64,000 nucleotides of DNA, from NCBI RefSeq assembly GCF_029223185.1, contig NZ_JARHUG010000018.1, forward strand, positions 1 through 64,000. The letters are read 5' to 3'. The notes beneath the pieces were generated by a model that was not told where the DNA came from, ran no database searches, and saw only the letters and a list, made by a program, of their open reading frames with translations. The stretch comes from Aliiglaciecola sp. CAU 1673. GTDB taxonomy: Bacteria; Pseudomonadota; Gammaproteobacteria; Enterobacterales; Alteromonadaceae. Numbering within the stretch: position 1 is the first letter of the stretch; each line of letters opens with the position of its first letter. Below, in pieces: positions 28,764 to 36,105 of this stretch. The translations under genes and the position numbers were made by a program.

Positions 28764-29266
28764 AACGGGCGTTGATAGCCTTGCTGCTGCCAATGGTGTG
28801 CTATGTCCACGCCAATGAAGACCAATATCGTATCGATGCCGGTGACAGTATCGCCATTGTGGTGTTTAACGAGCCTGAATTATCGATCAAAGCCAAAATC
28901 GCACAATCGGGGCAAATCCGCTTCCCACTGCTGGGCGATATTAATGTTCTGGATAAAACTCCGGATGAATTGGCCCATGAAATTGAGGCAGCGCTGGTGG
29001 ACGGTTACCTGGTCAATCCGGATGTGTCCGTCACTATCGAGGCCTACCGCCCTATCTTCGTTAAAGGCGCTGTGAAAAAGGCCGGCAGCCATCCCTTTGT
29101 GTTTGAGTTGAATGTTGAACAGGCCATCGCCATGGCCGGTGGATTGACCGATCGTGCGTCAAAGTCCGATTGGCACATCATTCGCAAGGGAGAAAAGATA
29201 AAAGCAAACAAATCGACCACCCTGATGCCGGGTGATGTCATCACTATTGGTGAGAGTCTTTTCTGA
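28745..29266 (+). CDS. polysaccharide export (OPX/Wza-type) protein, short form
   Basis: This 173-residue protein has a signal peptide (about residues 1-22), a Poly_export domain (YRIDAGDSIAIVVFNEPELSIKAKI to ALVDGYLVNPDVSVTIEAY) and one SLBB-type domain (PIFVKGAVKKAGSHPF). It is less than half the length of E. coli Wza and lacks the C-terminal amphipathic helix that spans the outer membrane. It forms the periplasmic conduit. The start overlaps the barrel gene upstream. Confidence 0.9.
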   Translation: MAVSFLKRALIALLLPMVCYVHANEDQYRIDAGDSIAIVVFNEPELSIKAKIAQSGQIRFPLLGDINVLDKTPDELAHEIEAALVDGYLVNPDVSVTIEAYRPIFVKGAVKKAGSHPFVFELNVEQAIAMAGGLTDRASKSDWHIIRKGEKIKANKSTTLMPGDVITIGESLF

Positions 29267-29268
29267 GC

Positions 29269-31311
29269 ATGGCCACAGAGCTTAGCCCCGACAAACAGTT
29301 CAGTCCCGAAGCCATGACCAGTCCGGCTCAGGTGGTGCTGTTTTTTTGGCGCAAGAAGTGGCGCATTCTGTTTTTAGCGGCCCTGATGGCTGTGGGCGCG
29401 GGCTTCTATATCCTGCAACTTCCCAAAGTGTATACCGCCTCCAGCACCCTGTTGTTAGGGGGAGCCGACAAAGGCATGCCACTGCCCAATATCAATATCG
29501 GGCAAACCACCGGCGATACGGAGATGGACACCTACATAGAATTCATGCGCTCCCGCACCTTTGCCCAGGCAGTGATCGAGCATTTGAATTTGCAGGATGA
29601 AGCAGAATACGCCGATATTTCCTCTGAATCTGAGCTGATCAGCAAATTCCGCAGTAACCTTGCCGTAAGCCAGGTGAAAAATACCCATATGGTTAAGGTT
29701 ACGTTCTCTTCCCGTTCACCTGAAACCGCACAGAGCGTCGCCGATGATATCGGTCCGACCTTCTTCGAATTCCATGCCAAGCTGGAACAGCAAAAAGTAC
29801 AAAACCGTTCTGACAACCTAAATATTCAATTGATGGAAATTCAGCAGCGGCTGGCCAACTCGGAATTGACGGTGCAGGAATATGTCAGAAAGTACGATAT
29901 CGTCGATTTAAAAGCGCAGTTGAGCCTGGCACAAAATGAAATCAACGAATTAGTTAAAGAGCAAATGCAGCATGAGCGCAAGCTCTCTGAATTACGTATT
30001 ACCTATCATCAGGCCCTCGCCGCAAGAGACGATTTTAACGCTCTGCTCGGCCAATCCTGGTTAATGGAGAGCCCTTCGGTAGTAGAGGCTAGACGCCAAT
30101 GGGTAATGCAAAAGGAAGCCATGGAGCGAGTAAAAGATCGCTACAAGCATAAACATCCCAAGTACATTCAGGCACAAACGGACTTAGCCTCTGCCGAGCA
30201 AGAACTCAAGAAACGGGTAGATGAGCATCTGGCAGCCCTGAAGCAAAGCATTGCTGCCAGCGAGCAACGTACCAAAGAGCTCAGGGTTGAGTTGGAAAAA
30301 AACAATGAGGCCTTTCGCGAGCTTGGCGACCATCAAACGGTGTTAACCCGTCTGCAGCAAGAGCTGGATGCCAACCATAAAATTCACGACCTGTTCCTGT
30401 CCAAGCTTCAGGAAATGGAAATGCTTAAGGATTTGGGCCAGACCAAAGAGTTCGCCGTCGTCGATCGCGCCACCTTACCTAAGTTTCCCAGCAAACCAAA
30501 TGTCATTGGCTTGCTGTTTATGGCCTGTTCATTTTCGTTTGTCTTCAGCGGCGGATTCTGGTTTGTATTCTCATTGGTGGGGGATAAAACCGGCCGATTG
30601 ATCCATGCAGCCAGGTTGATGGAAGTCACCGTTTTAGCCCTGTTGCCCAAAATTGGCCGCCAGTTTCTGCATCGCCGCGCCGCGCCGCTGCGTACCGGAT
30701 TAGGTGATAAAAATTATCGCTACGCAGAAGGGATCCGCTCCCTGCGTACCACCATGCTCATTGGTCCTTTCGCAAGCAAACAACATATTATTGCGGTTAC
30801 CGCCATTAAATCGGGTCAGGGCAAAGCCAGTGTGGTCAGTAACCTTGCGGATTCCTTAAGTAACGTAGAGCCCATTTTGTTGGCTGATCTGGACTTGCGT
30901 GCCCCTTCCCTGGCAAGGGCCTATAACCTGGATCTGCAAAAGCCGGGGATCACCGACTTTTTCGATGGCAAAGCCAAGCTAAGCGTATGCATGTACCATA
31001 AGAACAACGGCAGGTTGACCCTTCTGCCAAGCGGTAAAATCCCGGCGGATCCGCTGGCACTGATCTCCACTCAAAAATTTGCCGAATTTATTAAAAAACT
31101 GAATACCAAGTTTCCGCGCATGCTGGTCGAAGCACCGCCGGTAAACTCCGTGAGTGACGCCTTGATCCTGACCCGCTTAGTGGATGGCGTTATCGTGGTT
31201 TGTGATGTGGAAAATACCGAAGTGCAGGAACTGACCGATATTATCCAAAACCTGCGGGAAGCCAACACGCCACTGCTTGGTATTGTGTTTAACCGGGTAA
31301 AAGACAACTGA
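29269..31311 (+). CDS. Wzc/Wzz-type polysaccharide co-polymerase with degenerate kinase domain
   Basis: This 680-residue protein has a Wzz domain with transmembrane segments near residues 32-52 and 405-428. They flank a periplasmic coiled coil. The C-terminal cytoplasmic P-loop domain runs from residue ~465. Its Walker A reads KSGQGKAS (Lys519, Ala520): the Ser/Thr after the Lys, and the Pro and Glu of the usual PGEGKS/T, are replaced. The region corresponding to Walker B reads VEAPPV. The C-terminus ends NRVKDN with no tyrosine cluster. It probably controls chain length without tyrosine phosphorylation, which fits the absence of a Wzb phosphatase. Confidence 0.88.
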   Translation: MATELSPDKQFSPEAMTSPAQVVLFFWRKKWRILFLAALMAVGAGFYILQLPKVYTASSTLLLGGADKGMPLPNINIGQTTGDTEMDTYIEFMRSRTFAQAVIEHLNLQDEAEYADISSESELISKFRSNLAVSQVKNTHMVKVTFSSRSPETAQSVADDIGPTFFEFHAKLEQQKVQNRSDNLNIQLMEIQQRLANSELTVQEYVRKYDIVDLKAQLSLAQNEINELVKEQMQHERKLSELRITYHQALAARDDFNALLGQSWLMESPSVVEARRQWVMQKEAMERVKDRYKHKHPKYIQAQTDLASAEQELKKRVDEHLAALKQSIAASEQRTKELRVELEKNNEAFRELGDHQTVLTRLQQELDANHKIHDLFLSKLQEMEMLKDLGQTKEFAVVDRATLPKFPSKPNVIGLLFMACSFSFVFSGGFWFVFSLVGDKTGRLIHAARLMEVTVLALLPKIGRQFLHRRAAPLRTGLGDKNYRYAEGIRSLRTTMLIGPFASKQHIIAVTAIKSGQGKASVVSNLADSLSNVEPILLADLDLRAPSLARAYNLDLQKPGITDFFDGKAKLSVCMYHKNNGRLTLLPSGKIPADPLALISTQKFAEFIKKLNTKFPRMLVEAPPVNSVSDALILTRLVDGVIVVCDVENTEVQELTDIIQNLREANTPLLGIVFNRVKDN

Positions 31312-31397
31312 TCCTGAGGCAAACTCAGTCTTTCCTTGGCCCATCTGCACCAGCACGCGTATAATCCCTGTAATATTTAACGTCCTGGACGCCACTT

Positions 31398-32789
31398 TTG
31401 CTTTTTTCCGACCTTCCCCTTGATCATCGTCTCCAACATGCCCTGCACAAAAAGGGCTTCGAGGAAGCCACCGAAATCCAAAGCAAAGCCATTCCCCATG
31501 GCCTGTTGGGTAAAGATCTTATCGTGTCTTCCAAGACCGGTTCAGGCAAAACGCTGGCCTATCTTATTCCGGCCATCAACAGGGTGATGAAGACCAAGGC
31601 ACTGAGCAAACGCGATCCTCGCGTATTGATCCTGGCCCCTACCCGTGAGCTGGCCAAGCAGGTATTTTTACAGCTCAAAGTGCTGCTGGAAAAAGGCTAT
31701 AGCGCGGCGCTTATTTTAGGTGGCGAAAACTTTAATGATCAGGTGAAAGCCCTGCGCCGCGATCCGCAGTTTATCGTTGGCACCGCTGGACGTATTGCCG
31801 ACCACTTGACCGATAAGTCATTGTTTTTAAACGGTCTGGAAATGCTGATCCTGGATGAAGCGGATCGTATGCTCGACCTGGGCTTTGCCCCGCAATTAAA
31901 CCAAATTCACAAAGCGGCCGATCACCGCAAACGCCAGACGCTGATGTTCTCCGCCACCCTGGATAATGTGGAGCTGAACCTGCTGACCAAAACCCTGTTG
32001 AAGGGCCCGCAGCGTATCAGCCTCGGCAGCGCCGGTGAGCAACATGAAGATATTGAACAGCGCTTTATCCTGGCTGACCATATCGAGCATAAAGAGGCCC
32101 TACTCAAAGCTTTGCTAAAGGTTGAGAAAACCAAGCAAGCCATTTTGTTTACCGCCACCCGCGAAGATACCGAACGTTTGGCTACCCTGCTCAAAGAATG
32201 GGGCTATGCGGCCGCTGCCTTAAGCGGCAACCTCAATCAGGGTCAGCGTAGCAATATTATGAATGAATTCTCGCGCGGCCATCATCAGGTGCTGGTCACC
32301 ACCGATGTAGCCTCTCGCGGTCTGGACTTGCTGAAAGTCGCGCTGGTGGTCAATTTCGATATGCCCAAGCAGGCTGAGGAATATGTGCACCGTATCGGCC
32401 GTACCGGCCGCGCCGGCAACAAAGGCGAAGCGGTATCCCTGGTGGGCCCCAAAGACTGGCAAAGCTATCAGGCCGTCAAAGCCCTGCTGGAGCAGGAAAT
32501 CGAATTTACCGCCATCGAAGGACTGGAAGCCAAATTCAAAGGCTTGAAAGTGAGAAAAGCCAAGGCCCAGGCCACCGCCGATTCGACCACCTCCGCGGAT
32601 AGCGCCTGGAAAGACGCCAAGCCCAAGACAAAGCGTATCAACACCTTTGCCGGCGTGGATGTGGGCGATAAGGTACTGGCCAAACGCAAGCCTCGTAAAG
32701 TGATTGAAGAGCCACTGGAAGAGGATGATGAGGAAATCATGCACGAGCCGGTGCCGGAACAATTACCGCCTGATCAGCAAGGCTCATAA
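31398..32789 (+). CDS. DEAD-box ATP-dependent RNA helicase
   Basis: This 463-residue protein carries the Q motif region, SSKTGSGKT (motif I), PTRELA (Ia), DEAD (II), SAT (III) and HRIGRTGRAG (VI), then a basic C-terminal tail. It resembles the SrmB/RhlE group that helps ribosome assembly or RNA turnover. The start is a TTG with no strong ribosome-binding site, so the first residues are uncertain. It lies 86 bp after the polysaccharide operon and is followed by a complete IS element. Confidence 0.9.
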   Translation: MLFSDLPLDHRLQHALHKKGFEEATEIQSKAIPHGLLGKDLIVSSKTGSGKTLAYLIPAINRVMKTKALSKRDPRVLILAPTRELAKQVFLQLKVLLEKGYSAALILGGENFNDQVKALRRDPQFIVGTAGRIADHLTDKSLFLNGLEMLILDEADRMLDLGFAPQLNQIHKAADHRKRQTLMFSATLDNVELNLLTKTLLKGPQRISLGSAGEQHEDIEQRFILADHIEHKEALLKALLKVEKTKQAILFTATREDTERLATLLKEWGYAAAALSGNLNQGQRSNIMNEFSRGHHQVLVTTDVASRGLDLLKVALVVNFDMPKQAEEYVHRIGRTGRAGNKGEAVSLVGPKDWQSYQAVKALLEQEIEFTAIEGLEAKFKGLKVRKAKAQATADSTTSADSAWKDAKPKTKRINTFAGVDVGDKVLAKRKPRKVIEEPLEEDDEEIMHEPVPEQLPPDQQGS

Positions 32790-32815
32790 CATCAGTTGAA
32801 CAACATCAGTTGAAC
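32788..32815. repeat. 14-bp direct repeat, two units
   Basis: AACATCAGTTGAAC occurs twice back to back, starting at the helicase stop codon. It lies between that stop and the IS element. Confidence 0.8.
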
Positions 32816-32844
32816 TAGGCACAACTCCATCGGACACCTCAAAT

Positions 32845-32880
32845 CACAGAGCTTGACTTAACATGACCGTCAGCTCTGTG
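32845..32880. terminator. inverted repeat downstream of the helicase
   Basis: The arms CACAGAGCT and AGCTCTGTG are perfectly complementary around an 18-bp loop. No T run follows, so this is only a possible terminator. Confidence 0.4.
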
Positions 32881-32974
32881 CCAATTGCGGACCTTCAGTA
32901 ACGAATGATATGGACTCCCCCTTCTTCCGGGGTGTGCCACGCTTTAGCGGTGGCCAACTTAAGAGGAACCGTCC

Positions 32975-34003
32975 ATGTCAGATTTAACTTATTTCTATGG
33001 CATTGATTTAGCCAAACAGGTGTTCAGTATCCACGGGGTCGATCCCCATGGCAAGGTGATTATCCATTCCACCATTAAGCGCGCCAAGGTGTTGTCTACC
33101 TTTGCCAATTTACCTGCCGGTATCGTTGGTATGGAGGCCTGCAGCGCCGCCCACTACTGGGCCAGGGAGTTAATTAAGCTTGGTCATGATGCCCGGATTA
33201 TGGCGGCCAAGTATGTTGCCCCCTATTGCACCGGCGCCAAGAATGACGCTAATGATGCCAGGGCCATTTGCGAAGCGGTCAGTCGTCCCCATACCCGCTT
33301 TGTGAAAATCAAATCCCCAGAACGTCAGGCCATTATGATGACCCACCGTGCCCGTGAAAACTGGGTACATGAACGCACCGCCCTGATTAACCAAATCCGC
33401 GCCTTTCTGGCTGAGTTTGGCATTGTGGTTAAGCAAGGCCGCCATGCTATTCAGCGGGCCATTCCGGAAATACTGGAAGACGCCGACAATGGCCTGCCAG
33501 AGATTGCCCGGGAGCTGGTCGCTGAATGTTATGAACATCTAACAGTACTGAACCAGCGGATTGCCGATTTGGAGCAATGCTTCGACATCCTGGTTAAAGC
33601 CAGTCCCACAGCACAGAGGTTGATGACGATAAGTGGTGTCGGTCCGCAAACCGCGACCGCTATTCTTGCTGCCATCGGTAAGGGCGAGCAGTTTGATACC
33701 GGGCGTGACTTTGCCGCCTGGTTGGGCTTGGTTCCCAGGCAATATTCCACCGGCGGCAAGCCGAAACTGGGGCGTATCTCCAAGAAAGGTAATAAATACC
33801 TGCGAACACTCCTGGTTCACGGTGCCCGAGCGGTGATTGCCAATCTCAAGAAAAAGAACGATAAGCTCAGTCAGTGGGCCCAAGGCGTACTGCTAAGACG
33901 CGGCTTTAAACGGGCCATCGTGGCGCTGGCGGCCAAGCACGCCAGAATCATTTGGGCTTTGCTGAGAAACGACAGCGAATTTGAATATGAATACGCCGCC
34001 TAG
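32975..34003 (+). CDS. IS110/IS1111-family transposase (DEDD recombinase)
   Basis: This 342-residue protein has an N-terminal RuvC-like DEDD domain: Asp11 in YGIDLAK, Glu54 in VGMEAC, and Asp91/Asp94 in KNDANDARAI. The C-terminal Tnp20 domain carries GVGPQTATAILAAIG and GRISKKGNKYLRTLLVHGA, where the catalytic serine lies. AGAGGAACC precedes the start. The gene looks intact, so the element may be mobile. Confidence 0.95.
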   Translation: MSDLTYFYGIDLAKQVFSIHGVDPHGKVIIHSTIKRAKVLSTFANLPAGIVGMEACSAAHYWARELIKLGHDARIMAAKYVAPYCTGAKNDANDARAICEAVSRPHTRFVKIKSPERQAIMMTHRARENWVHERTALINQIRAFLAEFGIVVKQGRHAIQRAIPEILEDADNGLPEIARELVAECYEHLTVLNQRIADLEQCFDILVKASPTAQRLMTISGVGPQTATAILAAIGKGEQFDTGRDFAAWLGLVPRQYSTGGKPKLGRISKKGNKYLRTLLVHGARAVIANLKKKNDKLSQWAQGVLLRRGFKRAIVALAAKHARIIWALLRNDSEFEYEYAA

Positions 34004-34254
34004 CGGCGGCGTATGACGTTAGTAATTAAGAGTTACCCTACCGGGTCACTGCAATAGCAGCTGATGATGTTTGGTTAAGACCATTTGTGGGAAACCTGAG
34101 ATTGCGGCTGGCATTAAATGCCTTCTAACGAATTAGGCCCACAACCGCGCAGATTCATCATGGCCAGGGCGATAAATGCCCATTAACAGGCCGAATGTAG
34201 AGCGGCAGTCCCAACCCAACATCAAGATAAAGTGTAGCTATTGTTTTGACAAAC
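34004..34254 (+). ncRNA. predicted bridge RNA region of the IS1111-type element
   Basis: In IS110-family elements, the long non-coding end encodes a bridge RNA that pairs with target and donor DNA. In the IS1111 group it lies downstream of the transposase. This 250-bp segment is the only non-coding stretch of the element long enough. It holds a hairpin at 34120-34138 (GCCT/AGGC) whose loop includes TAACGAAT (34126-34133). The same 8-mer spans the left insertion boundary at 32899-32906. The RNA itself is inferred from family knowledge; its exact ends cannot be read. Confidence 0.45.
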
Positions 34255-34269
34255 GGGGGAGTCCATGTA

Positions 34270-34327
34270 GCCCCAATCATGGGCAGGCCCGCGCAGCGGG
34301 GCTGTCCCATGCATTGACTTGTTAGCA
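34270..34327 (-). other. attC-like site of a single integron cassette, cut by the IS
   Basis: Read on the minus strand it begins with TGCTAAC (34327-34321), an R''-type core overlapping the end of the cassette gene, followed by AAGTC. A strong imperfect hairpin at 34278-34311 follows, with paired arms CATGGG/CCCATG, CAG/CTG and CCCGC/GCGGG and extra unpaired bases. This matches the folded-strand structure used by integron integrases. The expected distal core (GTTAGCA) is absent because the IS right end begins at 34269. The core is the reverse complement of that at the 5' end of the cassette. Confidence 0.65.
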
Positions 34328-35806
34328 CTATATATCCAGTATTTCAGTTATTACCTCAATATCACTTTTATTGAGGATGAATATTTCAGAGTAACCATCA
34401 AGCATATCAGTAGTTACTTCAGGATCTCGTTTATCGTAAAGAAGCTCGATAACCTCCTGCTCTAATACAAAGCAATCTAATAAAGTGCCATCTACGACCT
34501 TTATTGTCTGAAATTCATAGGCTTCTTGCTTCAAACGTTTGTCTACTGTTTGAGTTGTAATTCCTATTTTGAAACGCTCTTTGTTATTTATGAAAATTCG
34601 CACGAAATAAAGCCAAGCGGGTTTGGCAGCTAATTCACTATCCCTCTGTAGAATAGTTATGTTATACCTTCCCGAATTCCTAATCCTATCACCCGCGTTT
34701 ATTGCCTCTTCGAGTGATAGTCCTGATTGGATTCTTGACCTAAGCGCACCTACTGAAATACCTTTTCTGCCTGCCAAATCATTCAAAGATTTATATATTT
34801 CACCTGCATAAGTTATCGTTCTTGAGTTTTCTTTGATTTCGATTCCTAGTGCTTGCTCAATAGTAACATCGCCAGCTAAACGAGCTAAAAGCACAGCGGG
34901 AGTGAGCCCATATGCTTCAGCTACTGCCGCCTTACTTGGATAGTTAACTCCCTCAACTGTCAATGGCTTACTTTTTCCATCTAGTTTAACTGCATCCTCT
35001 GGTGTATAGCCATAGTCAACAATTCGCTGGCGAACTGTATACTGAGGCAAGCCATATGCATTGGCTAAAGCTTGATAGCTTGTATATACCTTTCCCTCAA
35101 CGGTTAGACGTATTGGCTTTTTCTTCTTTTTCTCAATCTCTCGTTGCTTCTTTAGAGTTCCTTTTGGTATTTCATCTAACCCTATAGCCTGCCGAATTGT
35201 AGCGCCCCTTTTTAAAAGATCTCTAATCGTCGCTTCAGATGTATTATGTAATTTAGACAGTTCCTTTATGGTATTTTTCCTTCCGTCGACATCAAATTTT
35301 CTTGCTCTAGCCACTCTTCCGTCTTTTACCGGCTCGATCCCTAAAGCCTGCTCAACAGAGAAACCTTTTTCCAAATTCTTTCTATAAGTTACGTATTTTA
35401 CGTTTAGCTTTCTACATGCATCTGCTGCGCTTTTATATCCAACTCCGCCTGCATAGAATTTATAATTAGCTTCCTTAACAGGCTCTACATAAGACTTTCT
35501 TTTCTTTAATGGTACAAGATCATCACCACGACAGCCCCTGGAATATCGCTTGTAAATTGTATTTAAAGTCATCCCGTACTCATCTGCGATACTTGGCAAG
35601 TTTTCGTAAACTTTGCCTTCCACAGTATGAGCCCCTAATCTTGTTGTTATTGTTTTTTCTTTAGGGTGAAACAAAGCCTTCTCTAAATTCCACCCCTTTT
35701 TCAATCGGGCTCTTAAAGTTGCTATGCCAACGGTTATTTTATCTATATTGTCTTCATAACATGATGACAGTGTCGAATAACCTTTTTCTTGGAAAACGTA
35801 TTTCAT
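34328..35806 (-). CDS. integron-cassette protein: seven HTH-like repeats plus GIY-YIG-like domain
   Basis: This 492-residue protein is AT-rich compared with its surroundings. About seven ~40-residue repeats (near residues 8-46, 60-98, 117-157, 170-209, 233-274, 282-322, 328-371) share the pattern VEGKxYxSxxxLAxxYGLxxxxVxxRI followed by G-x-[ST]-x-E-x-A. This is like NUMOD-type helix-turn-helix modules of phage homing nucleases. Residues ~398-492 resemble a GIY-YIG/T5orf172 domain: LYFVRIF, FKIGITTQTVDKRL, a Glu in LEQEVIELLYDKR and GYSEIF. A 7-codon mini-ORF (MEESDHI) ends on TGA overlapping the start. Function is unknown; sequence-specific DNA binding and cleavage is a reasonable guess. Confidence 0.75.
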   Translation of the reverse strand: MKYVFQEKGYSTLSSCYEDNIDKITVGIATLRARLKKGWNLEKALFHPKEKTITTRLGAHTVEGKVYENLPSIADEYGMTLNTIYKRYSRGCRGDDLVPLKKRKSYVEPVKEANYKFYAGGVGYKSAADACRKLNVKYVTYRKNLEKGFSVEQALGIEPVKDGRVARARKFDVDGRKNTIKELSKLHNTSEATIRDLLKRGATIRQAIGLDEIPKGTLKKQREIEKKKKKPIRLTVEGKVYTSYQALANAYGLPQYTVRQRIVDYGYTPEDAVKLDGKSKPLTVEGVNYPSKAAVAEAYGLTPAVLLARLAGDVTIEQALGIEIKENSRTITYAGEIYKSLNDLAGRKGISVGALRSRIQSGLSLEEAINAGDRIRNSGRYNITILQRDSELAAKPAWLYFVRIFINNKERFKIGITTQTVDKRLKQEAYEFQTIKVVDGTLLDCFVLEQEVIELLYDKRDPEVTTDMLDGYSEIFILNKSDIEVITEILDI

Positions 35807-35828
35807 ATATGGTCGGATTCCTCCATGG

Positions 35829-35862
35829 TGCTAACAGCTTATTATATTGAATTCGCGATAAT
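35829..35862 (-). other. attI-like recombination site B
   Basis: On the minus strand, these 34 bases match 63598-63631 at 30 of the first 31 positions. They end at the core GTTAGCA, which opens the cassette whose gene starts 23 bp further on. The matching core TGCTAAC occurs at the 3' end of the same cassette. The A-rich run before a GTT core at the 5' edge of a cassette is how attI sites look. A degenerate LexA box and a possible intI start lie on the other side. Confidence 0.6.
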
Positions 35863-36105
35863 ATCCGGCTGAGGTGACAAAAATTGGGGCTGCCAATTAT
35901 AACTGTACATGCATAGTGTAGGGAGTAGATGAATTTTTATGAGCCAGTTCCTATTGATAAAGTCCTAATACTAATCTGCAACACTTCCCCACTAATGCCC
36001 GCAATTCGCTCAATGCTGCCTGTCAAATTTGCTCTATTCCTTAGAGCAAAAGTGGCAGATCGGATAGTAGCCACTACGCATCAACAAAGCCGCTTTTTAA
36101 GACAG
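35863..36105. other. relic of an integrase promoter region
   Basis: On the plus strand, divergent from the cassette, there is a possible promoter: GTGACA at 35874-35879, an 18-bp spacer and TATAAC at 35898-35903. It overlaps a degenerate LexA box (CTGT-N8-AGTG, 35903-35918). At 35939 an ATG opens the nine-codon frame MSQFLLIKS before a stop. This is reminiscent of the N-terminus of Vibrio-type IntI proteins (KSQFLL...). No further integrase sequence is seen. A 94-codon open frame from 35929 runs into the amidohydrolase gene antisense and does not look like a gene. Confidence 0.45.

Larger units (their letters stand above)
32903..34269 (+). mobile_element. complete IS110-family element, IS1111 type
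   Basis: This ~1.37-kb element has subterminal inverted repeats ATGGACTCCCCC at 32910-32921 and its complement at 34255-34266. About 7 bp lie outside the left repeat and 3 bp outside the right one, the usual IS1111 pattern. The exact ends are inferred from that rule and from identity to the copy at 1-121. It has one transposase gene, a short 5' leader (72 bp) and a long 3' non-coding end (~265 bp). The right end lies inside an attC-like site. Confidence 0.9.

Noticed and set aside
29269-31311. Active tyrosine autokinase
   Set aside because: Walker A lacks Ser/Thr after the Lys, and there is no C-terminal tyrosine cluster.
32903-35862. Complete antiphage defence island
   Set aside because: Apart from the repeat/GIY-YIG-like protein there is no partner gene: no methylase, ATPase, reverse transcriptase or restriction subunit.
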